Assembly (NCBI RefSeq): GCF_000964425.1
Contig: NZ_BANF01000027.1
Span: 86,471-150,470 of the forward strand
Source: Komagataeibacter intermedius TF2
Lineage (GTDB): Bacteria > Pseudomonadota > Alphaproteobacteria > Acetobacterales > Acetobacteraceae
Length of the DNA stretch: 64,000 bases
Direction: 5' to 3'
In this document: one piece after another, positions 50,356 through 59,470 of the stretch
Position numbering within the stretch: the stretch's first letter is position 1
Layout of the letters: the number at the start of each line of letters is the position of its first letter
The notes under the pieces: generated by a model
The model's input: the letters and a program-made list of their open reading frames with translations, nothing else
Told to the model about the DNA's origin: nothing
Databases searched by the model: none
Program-made: the position numbers and the translations under genes

Positions 50356-52743
50356 TCAGAACTCCATCGAAAGTGTGAAGTGATAGACACGCGGCAGCCC
50401 CGCATACAGGGTTGATGCGGCACCGGATGTGCCACTGGGCGCACCTGTATAGACCGAAGCCCAATAGCGTTCGTTCGTGGCGTTGCTGACACCAAAACGC
50501 GCAACCCACGGGAACCTGGACACATGGAAGGCATAGCGCGTGCCAAGATCCAGCGTGGTGTAAGACCCGGTGTGCAGCGTATTGGTGATGTTGGCCGCAC
50601 GGTTGCCCATGTAATGGACACTGGCATTAAACGCCCAGCCCGAAGCGAAGGACCCCAGTGAAGCCGGCAGGCGGTAATCCAGCAGCAGGTTGGCCTGCAG
50701 CGGGGCTGCGCCCACGATCTCCTTGTTATTATAGGCGGCGGTCTTGCTGTTGACCAGTTCCGCGTCCAGCCAGGTCATGCCAGCCAAAACTGACAGGTTG
50801 GGCAGGACTTCACCTGAAATCTGGGCTTCCACACCGTAGTTGCGCTGCGTGCCACCATATTCATAGGTCTGACAGTTCGTGTTGCTGGCGCAGGTACCAT
50901 TGGCCGCAGCAACATACATGGCGTAAGGCGAGGTCATGCGGAAACCTGCAACATTGAACTGCATTTTCTGGTAACGCAGCTTATAGCCCACTTCGTATTC
51001 TTCCGAATGCCCGATCGGCAGCGCAAGGTTCGTATTGGTATAGGCCGCGTTATTGGGTGTAACGGGACCGGCCTCTACAGAACGGCCATAGGTGAAATAC
51101 AGGGTCTGGTTCTGGGTCGGCTTGTATATGACACTGGCTGTCGGGCTGAAGGCCGCATCGGCCTCGACAGTTTTCCTGAGCGCGCTCGAGGCATTGAGCG
51201 CGTTCTTCTGGTCGATCCAGCTCCACGCCAGCGTACCCATGACAGACCAGTGCTTGTTAATCCGCATCGTATCGCCAATGATGAAGGACTGGCTCATGAC
51301 GCTGCTGGATTTATAGCGACCGGTATAATAGGGCTGCGTGCCGTTGGTCGGCGCAGCACCATACATGCTGTATGTGCCAAGGCTCTGCTTGGTGGTCACT
51401 GCATTGGTGGGGTTATAGTTGCCCATCATGTAACCATTGGTACCAATGACCAGATCGTGCGTCAGCGGACCGGTATGAACACGACCGTTGAAATAGGCCA
51501 TGTTACTGCCAACACGGAAATCATCTGCCGTTGTCGTGGCCGTAGCACTTGAGGAATAGATGCCCTCATATCCCTGGGTTGCGCTAAGGGAGTCGGTGAT
51601 GCCGAAGGACTGGCGCATGGCATCCTGATACAGTCCACCCAGGGTAAAGCTCCAGTCCCTGTTGATCTGGTGCTTGATCTTGGCAAGGAAGGTATTGGTT
51701 TCCATGTTGTAGCCGCTCCAGTCCGGCGCCATGCGCCGCCCCAGATCTGGCGCTTCGGGCAACTGCCCGCCAATGCCGGTGGGATTGGCGGCAGTGCCGG
51801 CGGGAATGCCAAAGCCCGGCGCCATGCCACGTTCATCATAGGTATAGTGGCTGGCGTCGAGTTCGAGGACCGTCTTGGAATCGAAATGGATATCAAAATC
51901 GGCGCTGACCATCTCACGCCGGATCCAGCTGCCCGGCGCATAGGCCGAGCCATTGGCGTGCAGCATGTTCAGGCGGTAACCAAACCAGCCATTACGGCCA
52001 ACCCGGCCCGAAATGTCGCCATTGACCGTGGGCGTGCCAATGGAATCCACACCGACCGAAAGCCGTTCGGTGCGGCGGTTGGTCGGACGCTTGAGGGTAT
52101 ATTCAAACACGCCAGCCGGGTTTTCCGGCCCGTACATGGCCCCGGCCAGACCGTTGAGGACCTGCAGGTTATCAACCCATTCCGCCGGATAGGGCGTGGT
52201 GGAGACCACATTCAGCCCGTCAAGGCGGGAGTTGGCGATCACATCGGCCTCGAACCCACGCGACTGCGGCCGCGACGTGTTGGGATCACCGCGGATTTCC
52301 AGCTGCACTGAAGGCAGGTACTGCGCCATGTCATTGATGTTACGCAGCTGCTGGTTGACGACGACGTCATGCGGCACGCCCATGACGGAATAGGGCGTAT
52401 CCAGCGTGTCGCGGTTGCCCAGCGGTCCCAGATAGATGTTCTTGTTCATATATTTGGCGCCAGTACCATCCGCCGCATGGTGGCCATGAACGGTGATCGT
52501 TTCCCCGTTTGAACCATCCAGTATCCCGGCAATGGGGGCTGCCGCGCCCGATACCTGGCCTGCAGGCGTTCCGGTGGCCTGGTTTTTTGCAACGGTCGTT
52601 CCGGGGGACGCCGCCTTTACGGCAACTGGCCTGCCAGTCTTATCCTGCGGCGTAGATGTTGCCGGCGCCCCCAGCGCAGTGCTGGCCAGCAGGAACATTC
52701 CCGACGTTCCGGTTATAAAAAAAGTACTATAGCAACGAAGCAT
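50356..52743 (-). CDS. TonB-dependent outer-membrane receptor (ferric siderophore-type)
   Basis: 795 residues from ATG 52743, chosen because it starts directly with the signal peptide (MLRCYSTFFITGTSGMFLLA, then STALGAPA); an ATG at 52794 gives 17 more residues. The plug has DTPYSVMGVPHDVVVNQQLRNINDMAQYLPSVQLEIRGDPNTSRPQSRGFEAD, typical of ferrichrome/hydroxamate-type receptors, and the barrel ends RVYHFTLSMEF with terminal Phe. Likely siderophore import. Stands alone; no sigma/anti-sigma pair is adjacent. Confidence 0.9.
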   Translation of the reverse strand: MLRCYSTFFITGTSGMFLLASTALGAPATSTPQDKTGRPVAVKAASPGTTVAKNQATGTPAGQVSGAAAPIAGILDGSNGETITVHGHHAADGTGAKYMNKNIYLGPLGNRDTLDTPYSVMGVPHDVVVNQQLRNINDMAQYLPSVQLEIRGDPNTSRPQSRGFEADVIANSRLDGLNVVSTTPYPAEWVDNLQVLNGLAGAMYGPENPAGVFEYTLKRPTNRRTERLSVGVDSIGTPTVNGDISGRVGRNGWFGYRLNMLHANGSAYAPGSWIRREMVSADFDIHFDSKTVLELDASHYTYDERGMAPGFGIPAGTAANPTGIGGQLPEAPDLGRRMAPDWSGYNMETNTFLAKIKHQINRDWSFTLGGLYQDAMRQSFGITDSLSATQGYEGIYSSSATATTTADDFRVGSNMAYFNGRVHTGPLTHDLVIGTNGYMMGNYNPTNAVTTKQSLGTYSMYGAAPTNGTQPYYTGRYKSSSVMSQSFIIGDTMRINKHWSVMGTLAWSWIDQKNALNASSALRKTVEADAAFSPTASVIYKPTQNQTLYFTYGRSVEAGPVTPNNAAYTNTNLALPIGHSEEYEVGYKLRYQKMQFNVAGFRMTSPYAMYVAAANGTCASNTNCQTYEYGGTQRNYGVEAQISGEVLPNLSVLAGMTWLDAELVNSKTAAYNNKEIVGAAPLQANLLLDYRLPASLGSFASGWAFNASVHYMGNRAANITNTLHTGSYTTLDLGTRYAFHVSRFPWVARFGVSNATNERYWASVYTGAPSGTSGAASTLYAGLPRVYHFTLSMEF

Positions 52744-52794
52744 AAGGCTGTTCGTCCGTGATATGAACAAATGACGTTGGGCCCTTCCTTCCAT

Positions 52795-53145
52795 TCCCGA
52801 TATGCCGCTGTCTATATATATTCGTATCTAGACCTGTATTCAGGCATATATAGATGTAAGGTGTTGCCAGAATAAGACAGCCACCGGGTCATTCCGGTCA
52901 CTTCAGCATCACATCACGTCGGTCCGACCGGGTGGTCGTGTACCTTGACGGTTATCCCGGCGTCACCAGTGGGATGACGGCAGGATTTGCATTCGGACTT
53001 TTTTCGCTGCCCAATGATGCCTGCCCGGCTTCATCCAGTCGGGCAGGCATGCAGGCGCGCGCGATACGGCTGCGGATTTCGGGCACCCTCCGCATCGCGC
53101 AAAATTCCCGTGCCCTGCCGCAGAACGCCGGACATGCCGTCCGTT
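52795..53145. other. Intergenic region between receptor promoter and cyd operon end
   Basis: No supported gene. The left part (about 52810-52860) is AT-rich with TATATATA and should hold the receptor promoter. The right part contains the strong hairpin at 53017-53050. Confidence 0.45.
53017..53050 (-). terminator. Hairpin downstream of the cydAB-DUF2474 operon
   Basis: Perfect 11-base stem ATGCCTGCCCG (53017-53027) / CGGGCAGGCAT (53040-53050), loop of 12, about 96 bases after the last gene of the operon. No U-tract on the minus strand, so possibly a processing or bidirectional element. Confidence 0.45.
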
Positions 53146-53295
53146 TTACCTGGGCACGATCAGGTGCAGCAGGGACGCAGCCCCCAAAAACACGCAGGTG
53201 CTCAGTGACCAGATCGCAACGAACCATGCGATCCGTGCACCGGTACGGGGTGGCGCATCATCACCGTTCCCCCGGACAATCTCAGTGATACCCAT
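53146..53295 (-). CDS. DUF2474 family small membrane protein, CydX-like subunit of the bd oxidase
   Basis: 49 residues, start ATG 53295 inside the end of cydB (14-base overlap). One transmembrane helix (ARIAWFVAIWSLSTCVFLGAASLLHLIV) follows a short polar N-terminus. DUF2474 proteins occur as the last gene of cyanide-insensitive CioAB operons and are thought to stabilise the oxidase as CydX does. Easily missed because of its size. Confidence 0.8.
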   Translation of the reverse strand: MGITEIVRGNGDDAPPRTGARIAWFVAIWSLSTCVFLGAASLLHLIVPR

Positions 53296-54301
53296 CGGTT
53301 TCCGTCACCTTTCCGCGAAAGACGTGGTAGGAATAGATCGTGTAGGTCAGGATGATCGGCAGCAGGATGGCGGTGCCGATCAACTGGAAGAACTGGCTGG
53401 ATGGCGGGGACGACACGTCCCACAACGTCAGGCCCGGCGGCACGGCATAGGGCCACACCGTAATCCCCAGACCGGACAGGCACAGGAAGAACCAGCCCAG
53501 CGCACACAGGAACGGTCCCTTCGAGTGCCCCCTGCGCAGCCCCATGACAAACAGCATGGCCAGCACGACCACCAGAACCGGCACGGGAGCAACAAACGCA
53601 ATGTTCGGCCAGTCGGTCCAGCGGCGCAGGTACGGTGCGTGCAGCAGCGGCGTCCACAGGCTGACCGCCACAATGCCGATGAACAGGCCCACAGCAAGCC
53701 GGGCAGCCCAGCGGCGGCAGGATTCCTCCAGCACGCCGGTCGTGCGCCAGATCAGCCACGTTGCCCCCAGCAGGGCGTAACCGCACATGACCGACAGGCC
53801 ACACAGGACGCTGAACGGCGTCAGCCAGTCGAGCGGGCCACCGGCAAAGGCACCGTCAACAACCTTGATCCCCTGCACCACGCCACCGAGAATCGCGCCC
53901 TGACAGAAGGCGGCAATGGCGGAGCCTGCCATGAAACCGGCATTCCACATCCCTTCCCTGCCCGTGCCGCGCGTCATGACACGGAATTCAAACGCCACGC
54001 CGCGAAAGATCAGCGCGAGCAGCATCAGTACGATCGGCAGGTAAAAGGCCGGCAGCAGGGTGGAATATGCGCCGGGAAAGACACCGTAGAGCACGGCTCC
54101 ACCCAGCACCATCCACGTCTCGTTCCCATCCCAGACGGGCGCGATGGTGTTGACCATCACATCCCGACGGTCCGGGTGACGTTCAAGCGCGAACAGCATC
54201 CCGATGCCAAGGTCAAAGCCATCAAGGACGACATAGATCGAAATGGCGGCCACCAGTATGACGGCCCATACGATGGGGAGCCAGTATGCGAAGTCCATCA
54301 T
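53282..54301 (-). CDS. cydB: Cytochrome bd ubiquinol oxidase subunit II (CioB type)
   Basis: 339 residues, with about eight to nine hydrophobic segments. Conserved VLDGFDLGIGMLFALE near the N-terminus, NETWMVLGGAVLYGVFP, FRGVAFEFR and a C-terminal LPIILTYTIYSYHVFRGKV. ATG 54301 is preceded by AAAGGAG. Partner of subunit I three bases upstream. Part of the quinol oxidase that reduces oxygen without proton pumping. Confidence 0.93.
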   Translation of the reverse strand: MMDFAYWLPIVWAVILVAAISIYVVLDGFDLGIGMLFALERHPDRRDVMVNTIAPVWDGNETWMVLGGAVLYGVFPGAYSTLLPAFYLPIVLMLLALIFRGVAFEFRVMTRGTGREGMWNAGFMAGSAIAAFCQGAILGGVVQGIKVVDGAFAGGPLDWLTPFSVLCGLSVMCGYALLGATWLIWRTTGVLEESCRRWAARLAVGLFIGIVAVSLWTPLLHAPYLRRWTDWPNIAFVAPVPVLVVVLAMLFVMGLRRGHSKGPFLCALGWFFLCLSGLGITVWPYAVPPGLTLWDVSSPPSSQFFQLIGTAILLPIILTYTIYSYHVFRGKVTETDGYH

Positions 54302-54304
54302 GCC

Positions 54305-55738
54305 TCAGGCTCCTTTGCCAGTAGAGGGGTCAATCACGCCCGGATGCATGCGGGCTGCCAGAATATCGGGAGCGTGGTCAGGCGGGGTATCATGCTCGCC
54401 TTCCTGCGGTGCGCGGCCCAGCATGCGGACCAGAATGCCCATGCCGGAGCCGAACACGAGCACGTAGACCACCACGAACGCCGTCATCGAAAACGCCATG
54501 GAGGACAGGGCAACCGGCGATACACTGTCGGATGTGCGCAGCAGGCCGTAGACCGTCCACGGCTGACGACCGACTTCCGTCGTGATCCAGCCGCACAGCA
54601 GCGCCAGGAAACCTGCAGGCGCCATGCACAGCGCGACACGATGGAAAACCGGGTTGGTGAACAGGGTGCGGTTCCGCCGCAGCCACAGGGACCACAGTCC
54701 CACCAGCATCATCAGCATGCCAAGGGCCACCATGATGCGGAAAGAAAAGAAGATGACATAGGACGGTGGCCGCTGGTCACGGGGAAAGTCCTTCATGCCC
54801 GGCACCTTGCCGTTCAGGCTGTGCGTCAGGATCAGCGACCCGGCCAGCGGCAGTCTGATGGCATAATCCGTATGTTCGGTCTTCATGTTGGGAATGCCGA
54901 ACAGCAGTTCAGGCGCATGATCTTCCGATACCCAGTCCCCTTCCATCGCCGCGATCTTCACCGGCTGGTATTTAAGGGTGTTCAGGCCATGCGCGTCGCC
55001 AGCAAGGATCTGCAGGGGCGCCACGACCGCAGCCATCCACATGGCCATGGAGAACATGACCCGTACGGGTTCACTGGCCGCCTTTCCTTCTTTCCGTGCC
55101 CTGAGCATGTGCCACGCCCCCGTGGCCCCCACGATGAAGGCGACGGACAGGAACGCCGCCAGCCCCATATGCACCAGACGGAACGGAAAGGACGGATTGA
55201 AGATGATGGCCAGCCAGTCCGCAGGCATGAATCGCCCGGTAGCCGGGTCGATGGTGTAACCACGCGGGGTCTGCATCCATGAATTGGATGACAGGATCCA
55301 CGTCATGGAAATCAGGGTGCCGACCGATACGCAGCATGTGGCCGCAAAGTGCAGCTTGCGCCCCACCTTGTTCATGCCGAACAGCATGACGCCGAGGAAG
55401 CCTGCCTCAAGGAAGAAGGCGGTCATGACCTCATAGGACAGGAGCACGCCGGTAATCGGCCCGGCCTTTTTGGAAAAGATCGACCAGTTGGTGCCGAATT
55501 CATACGACATGACCAGTCCCGATACGACCCCCATGCCGAAGACGATGGAGAACACCTTGATCCAGTATCGGTACAGGTCAAGGAATACGGGGCGTCCGGT
55601 TTTGAGCCACAGCCCCTCCAGAACCGCCAGATAGGCCGCCAGCCCGATGGAAAAGGCCGGAAAGATGATATGGACGCCTACGGTAAAGGCGAACTGAAAG
55701 CGCGCCAGAAGGAGCGCCGGGTCATGTGCGTACTGCAT
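54305..55738 (-). CDS. cydA: Cytochrome bd ubiquinol oxidase subunit I (CioA, cyanide-insensitive type)
   Basis: 477 residues from ATG 55738 (GGAAAG five bases upstream); the frame extends 40 codons further, but MQYAHDPALLLARFQFAFTV is the true family N-terminus. Haem ligands: His23 in GVHIIFPAFS and His in RLVHMGLAAF. The quinol-binding GDAHGLNTLKYQPVKIAAMEG is present with a short Q-loop, typical of CioA. Two TATAAT hexamers lie upstream at 55896-55913. Confidence 0.93.
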   Translation of the reverse strand: MQYAHDPALLLARFQFAFTVGVHIIFPAFSIGLAAYLAVLEGLWLKTGRPVFLDLYRYWIKVFSIVFGMGVVSGLVMSYEFGTNWSIFSKKAGPITGVLLSYEVMTAFFLEAGFLGVMLFGMNKVGRKLHFAATCCVSVGTLISMTWILSSNSWMQTPRGYTIDPATGRFMPADWLAIIFNPSFPFRLVHMGLAAFLSVAFIVGATGAWHMLRARKEGKAASEPVRVMFSMAMWMAAVVAPLQILAGDAHGLNTLKYQPVKIAAMEGDWVSEDHAPELLFGIPNMKTEHTDYAIRLPLAGSLILTHSLNGKVPGMKDFPRDQRPPSYVIFFSFRIMVALGMLMMLVGLWSLWLRRNRTLFTNPVFHRVALCMAPAGFLALLCGWITTEVGRQPWTVYGLLRTSDSVSPVALSSMAFSMTAFVVVYVLVFGSGMGILVRMLGRAPQEGEHDTPPDHAPDILAARMHPGVIDPSTGKGA

Positions 55739-56162
55739 CGATACTTTCCAAAACTCATGCCGGAAGACTTGGAATTTATAAATAACTTCCCGGCATAGTG
55801 GTTCCGTCAGCGATATCCCGCCCTGAAGGACGGATGCATGCTGCGGTGTCTTGGACAACGGAATAGATCAATCAGCAGCAGGACGTCAAAGATAGATTAT
55901 ACATGAGATTATAAACGGCGCTTATGAACAAAACATATTCACGGCATGTCTGGTTATGGCAGAATACAGAAAACTGAAAAATACCATTCTCCGGTCCGAT
56001 AATATTTTATGATTACTGTTCATGCCCTGGCAGACCCTGCCATGCATTATGGACGTAAAGACAGGATGGGAGGCTTTTCTGGAAGAGCTGTCACACCTGC
56101 AGCCCTGTTCATATGAAGTTGAATAAGCTGCCCCCTGTCCGCTATTCATCCCCGGCCTTGCC
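55739..56162. other. Intergenic region upstream of cydA and downstream of tetR
   Basis: AT-rich, no supported gene. Two TATAAT sequences on the minus strand (55896-55901 and 55908-55913) are candidate -10 elements for cydAB. A small hairpin TGGCAG-ACC-CTGCCA (56028-56042) lies after the tetR end. Confidence 0.45.
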
Positions 56163-56807
56163 TTATCGTGTCCGTCCTGCACCTGCAAGATGCGTCAGAT
56201 AGGCCACAAACATGTCGGCCATGCCGCTGGCATAGGATGTGATGTCCGCATCGGTTCTCGGTATTTCGGAAAATGCCTTGCCGACCGCGCTGAATGTCGT
56301 CGTTATCAGGTCACCGGCAAGATCGCGCGTCATGTCCGAGGCATCAGGAAGAACCTCATGCATGAACCGCGCGATGATGCCGTCCGCCGCCCGTCGTGCC
56401 TCAACGGCTTCCGGCGCATACCGGTAGAGCGGTGCGGCATCATTAAGCGCCACACGGACTGCCGCCTCTTCGCATTCGGAACGGATGAAGGCATGAACCA
56501 GCCTGCGCAGGCGTTCCAGTGCGGGTTGGCGGACATCTTCAAGGATATCGCGCAGCATATCGCTTGTCCGTCTCCATTCATCCGTCTGGAGCCGGAACAG
56601 GATCGCGGCCTTGTTAGGAAAATACTGATAAAGCGAGCCGATGCTCACACCTGCCCGTTCCGCCACGCGCGCCGTCGTAAAACGCGCCGCACCTTCTACC
56701 GCCAGAACATGAACTGCCGCTTCCAGAATTGTGGCGACAAGCCCTGCAGAGCGTGCCTGACAGGGCTGTTTCCGGACTGAAATCCGTGGGTTCCGCTGAT
56801 CAGCCAT
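56163..56807 (-). CDS. TetR-family transcriptional regulator
   Basis: 214 residues from ATG 56807. N-terminal HTH: ILEAAVHVLAVEGAARFTTARVAERAGVSIGSLYQYFPNKAAIL (about residues 27-70), then a helical ligand domain. The frame extends upstream, but the start MADQRNPRISVRKQPCQARS gives the normal length. Divergent from a methyltransferase gene with a 106-base gap holding the palindrome GATTAATC (56841-56848). It probably represses that gene and itself. Confidence 0.9.
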   Translation of the reverse strand: MADQRNPRISVRKQPCQARSAGLVATILEAAVHVLAVEGAARFTTARVAERAGVSIGSLYQYFPNKAAILFRLQTDEWRRTSDMLRDILEDVRQPALERLRRLVHAFIRSECEEAAVRVALNDAAPLYRYAPEAVEARRAADGIIARFMHEVLPDASDMTRDLAGDLITTTFSAVGKAFSEIPRTDADITSYASGMADMFVAYLTHLAGAGRTR

Positions 56808-56840
56808 ATCGTTCCGGAAATGCGAATAGGAAACGTGACG

Positions 56841-56848
56841 GATTAATC
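56841..56848. promoter_or_regulatory. Short palindrome between tetR and the methyltransferase
   Basis: GATTAATC, perfectly symmetric, within the divergent promoter gap. A possible TetR half-operator core; weak evidence because of its length. Confidence 0.2.
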
Positions 56849-56913
56849 GTATTTTTTGGACCGCGCAAGGTTCGCACAACACCCGATCACAACGATTGAA
56901 TGGAACCATCGCC

Positions 56914-57591
56914 ATGACTGCCCGCATGCCCGCGGACACGACCCTGACCAGCGCGCCCGTTGCCCCCCTGCTGGACCGCCTGTTTGCACAAGCGGATGCG
57001 GCAACAAGCCCGGCCGTGGCCGGATTATCGCGCGAAGATTTATACTGTCTGGCCGGAAGCCGAACCGACTACCTGAAATTCTACGGCCTTGCAAAAGACC
57101 TGTGGCTTCCTGTTTCGCGCACGACGGGCACACTGCTTTACATGCTTGCACGCGCCATCCGGGCGCAGGATATGATCGAATTCGGAACATCCTTCGGTAT
57201 CTCGACAATTCACCTTGCTGCCGCCCTGCGCGACAATGGCGGTGGCCGGTTGATCACGACCGAGTTCGAACCCGCCAAAATCGCGCGCGCCCGGCAGCAT
57301 CTCGAAGACGCCGGACTGACAGATCTTGTGGAATTGCGTGAGGGAGATGCCCTGACCACACTTGCCACTGACCTGCCCGCGACCATCGACCTCGTCCTGC
57401 TCGACGGCGCCAAGCCACTTTATCCCGATATCCTGTCGCTGCTGGAAAGCAGGCTGCGGGCAGGCGCGCTGGTTATCGCGGATAATGCCGATCTCAACCC
57501 TGACTACCTGGCGCGTGTACGCACCACTGCCAATGGCTACCTGTCCGTGCCGTTTGCGGAAGATGTCGAAGTGTCCATGCGGCTTGGCTGA
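56914..57591 (+). CDS. SAM-dependent O-methyltransferase (class I, catechol/caffeoyl type)
   Basis: 225 residues from ATG 56914, with GGAACC upstream. Methyltransferase_3 features: DLWLPVSRTTGTLLYMLARA, SAM motif IEFGTSFGISTIHLAAAL, a TTEFEPAKIARARQHLEDAGL block, LREGDAL and LVLLDGAKPLYPDIL (metal-site Asp), ADNADLNPDYLARVR. It would methylate a small phenolic or other hydroxyl. Its pairing with a TetR regulator suggests a ligand-induced detoxification unit. Confidence 0.88.
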   Translation: MTARMPADTTLTSAPVAPLLDRLFAQADAATSPAVAGLSREDLYCLAGSRTDYLKFYGLAKDLWLPVSRTTGTLLYMLARAIRAQDMIEFGTSFGISTIHLAAALRDNGGGRLITTEFEPAKIARARQHLEDAGLTDLVELREGDALTTLATDLPATIDLVLLDGAKPLYPDILSLLESRLRAGALVIADNADLNPDYLARVRTTANGYLSVPFAEDVEVSMRLG

Positions 57592-57635
57592 ACACCATTC
57601 AGGATTGCGCGACCCCCGCCCTGAACACGCGATGC

Positions 57636-57658
57636 AACCAGAAGGCAGTTTTCTGGTT
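57636..57658 (+). terminator. Hairpin after the methyltransferase gene
   Basis: AACCAGAA (57636-57643) / TTCTGGTT (57651-57658), loop GGCAGTT, 45 bases after the stop. No strong U-tract follows. Confidence 0.4.
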
Positions 57659-57749
57659 ATGCTTGTCCAGAAAGCTTTGACAGATGCTGCCTTTCCAAAA
57701 GAAGACAGCATCCAAAACCTGTTATTCTGGATAATACCTTATCATCCCA

Positions 57750-57797
57750 TTCATAACGTCACAGGCGCGCAGTTTCATAACGTCACAGGCGCGCAGT
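57750..57797. repeat. Tandem duplication, two perfect 24-base units
   Basis: Units 57750-57773 and 57774-57797 are identical, each starting TTCATAACGTCACAGG. The second unit contains the stop codon of the small minus-strand frame, the first a further copy of it. Looks like a recent slippage duplication. Confidence 0.9.
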
Positions 57798-57894
57798 CCG
57801 GCAGATGCAGCGCAGCATGCATCGCCGCGCGGGCGTCATCGAACATGTCAGTCGTTCCATTGCGCGCAATGTCGGCAAGGATACGATTGCGCAT
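57775..57894 (-). CDS. Possible small protein, 39 residues
   Basis: ATG 57894 has a perfect AGGAGG eight bases upstream. The product starts MRNRILADIARNGTTDMFDD and ends HAALHLPDCAPVTL. No known family. The frame also stays open upstream (YWKFFLPGTQEDIA precedes the Met), so it could instead be the C-terminal remnant of a larger lost gene, which the neighbouring foreign DNA would suit. The ribosome-binding site is the main support. Confidence 0.35.
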   Translation of the reverse strand: MRNRILADIARNGTTDMFDDARAAMHAALHLPDCAPVTL

Positions 57895-58021
57895 CGCAAT
57901 ATCCTCCTGCGTCCCTGGCAGGAAGAATTTCCAGTACCAACAGCATTCTGAAATTTATATTATATTCATAATAATACACTATTAAGAATATCCTATAGAA
58001 TTTTCAAACAGGTTCAAGTCA

Positions 58022-59470
58022 ATGAGAGAAAAAGTCCATCTAAGAAAAATAAGTATAAAAAACTATAAAAATTCCTTATTTAAAAAATTTGAAATCATAA
58101 AAAAGGAAAATTTGGATAAAGTTCTCGGACCGTCTCATTTTTATATGGGGATACAATCTGCCATTTATGCAAATGATGGGTCTTTAATTCAGGAAACGGA
58201 GCGCGGCGGCGGGTTCGATGGTGACCTTGTTGCCGATTTCAATGCAAAAAATATAAGTTCCTTTAAGGTAGAAAACGTTATCCGAGGAAAGTCTTTATAT
58301 ATAGGAAACTTTTTCAAACATTATGGGCATTTCATTATGGAAGGAATATCCAGATTATGGATAGAAAATATATCAGAATATGACAATTATCTCTTGTCAC
58401 CTTTTGTTGGCGGCTATGAAGAATTTGAACTTCTGGATTTTCACCGCAGCGCCTACCGTGGATTAGGCATAGATACAAATAAGATAAATATACTAAAAGA
58501 AAACACGGCCATAGAAAATCTGGACGTTCCTGAAAAATCATTGATAATAAATAGCCATTGCAACATTATCTATAGAAAAATTGTTAAAAATTTAGTGGAT
58601 TTTTACAAAAAAGACGATCTGAATAAAAATATTTACGTCTCAAGGGAAAGCAATGACAGAATCGGAAACACGAAGGAAATAGAAGAGCTTTTTTCTAAAA
58701 ACGGATTTGAGATTATTCTGCCAGGACAGATGTCACTTATTGAGCAGATAAACACTTTTTATAATTCCATAACGATCGTAGGCCTCCCTGGCAGTGCACT
58801 GCATAATAATATTTTTTCAAAGGAGATGCATACACTTGTTGAATTAGGCGACAGAAGGTCATGGGACAAGCCGATCTCAACACAATTAATAACAAATAAC
58901 ATATCAAACGCAAATTCGCATTACATTCCATTTGACAAAAAATACGATTTCATCAATACGGATGAACTTGTTAATAAATTAAAGTCCGTAAATTCACTCA
59001 ACATATATAATTTTGATAGCCCAAATTGTATATTCCGTGGATCTTTTCTTCTTGACGCCGATTACACATTTCATACTCAGAATGCCGGTGATATAAATCT
59101 CAACAGAAAAAGCATTTATTTATTTGATTTCAGAAACCCGATAGAAGGATTCTCCATAAACATTCACGAAAAATCACTAATTTTAATCAGATACAAAACA
59201 ATGGATGAGTATGGGCAATTTAGCGACTGGCATCATTCAGGAGAATTTTCTGGATCGCGCGGAAAATCCATTATCTTGAAAGGATTTATGTTTGAAATAA
59301 TCGATGGCGCAGAAATGTTTGACGTAGAATGCGTGGGATATTTTTCAGGAAACCAAAAAGAAAAACGTGTCACAAACAACGAATTATGCACTACAAATGA
59401 AGGGTATTTAACTGGATTTAAATTTTTAATTCACATGAAAGATGAGTATAAGCGATTAATGTCTTTTTAA
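58022..59470 (+). CDS. Family 61-type glycosyltransferase (DUF563), horizontally acquired
   Basis: 482 residues. GT61 signature in the second quarter to middle: GHFIMEGISRLW, then NIYVSRESNDRIGNTKEIEELFSKNGFEIILPGQMSLIEQINTFYNSITIVGLPGSALHNNIFS. The family adds sugars such as xylose or GlcNAc in capsule, LPS or exopolysaccharide synthesis. The C-terminal 130 residues form an extra domain with YGQFSDWHHSGEFSGSRGKSIILKGFMFEI, which resembles the repeats called clostridial hydrophobic W; this is a weak resemblance. Base and codon use are strongly AT-rich, unlike every neighbour, and an IS5-type remnant follows. Transfer from a low-GC donor is the simplest reading. Confidence 0.8.
   Translation: MREKVHLRKISIKNYKNSLFKKFEIIKKENLDKVLGPSHFYMGIQSAIYANDGSLIQETERGGGFDGDLVADFNAKNISSFKVENVIRGKSLYIGNFFKHYGHFIMEGISRLWIENISEYDNYLLSPFVGGYEEFELLDFHRSAYRGLGIDTNKINILKENTAIENLDVPEKSLIINSHCNIIYRKIVKNLVDFYKKDDLNKNIYVSRESNDRIGNTKEIEELFSKNGFEIILPGQMSLIEQINTFYNSITIVGLPGSALHNNIFSKEMHTLVELGDRRSWDKPISTQLITNNISNANSHYIPFDKKYDFINTDELVNKLKSVNSLNIYNFDSPNCIFRGSFLLDADYTFHTQNAGDINLNRKSIYLFDFRNPIEGFSINIHEKSLILIRYKTMDEYGQFSDWHHSGEFSGSRGKSIILKGFMFEIIDGAEMFDVECVGYFSGNQKEKRVTNNELCTTNEGYLTGFKFLIHMKDEYKRLMSF

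Noticed and set aside
53198..55282. 694-codon plus-strand open frame opposite cydAB
   Set aside because: It is antisense to two intact, clearly recognisable oxidase subunits. The translation is rich in His, Gln, Arg and Pro with no family motif, as expected for a high-GC shadow frame.
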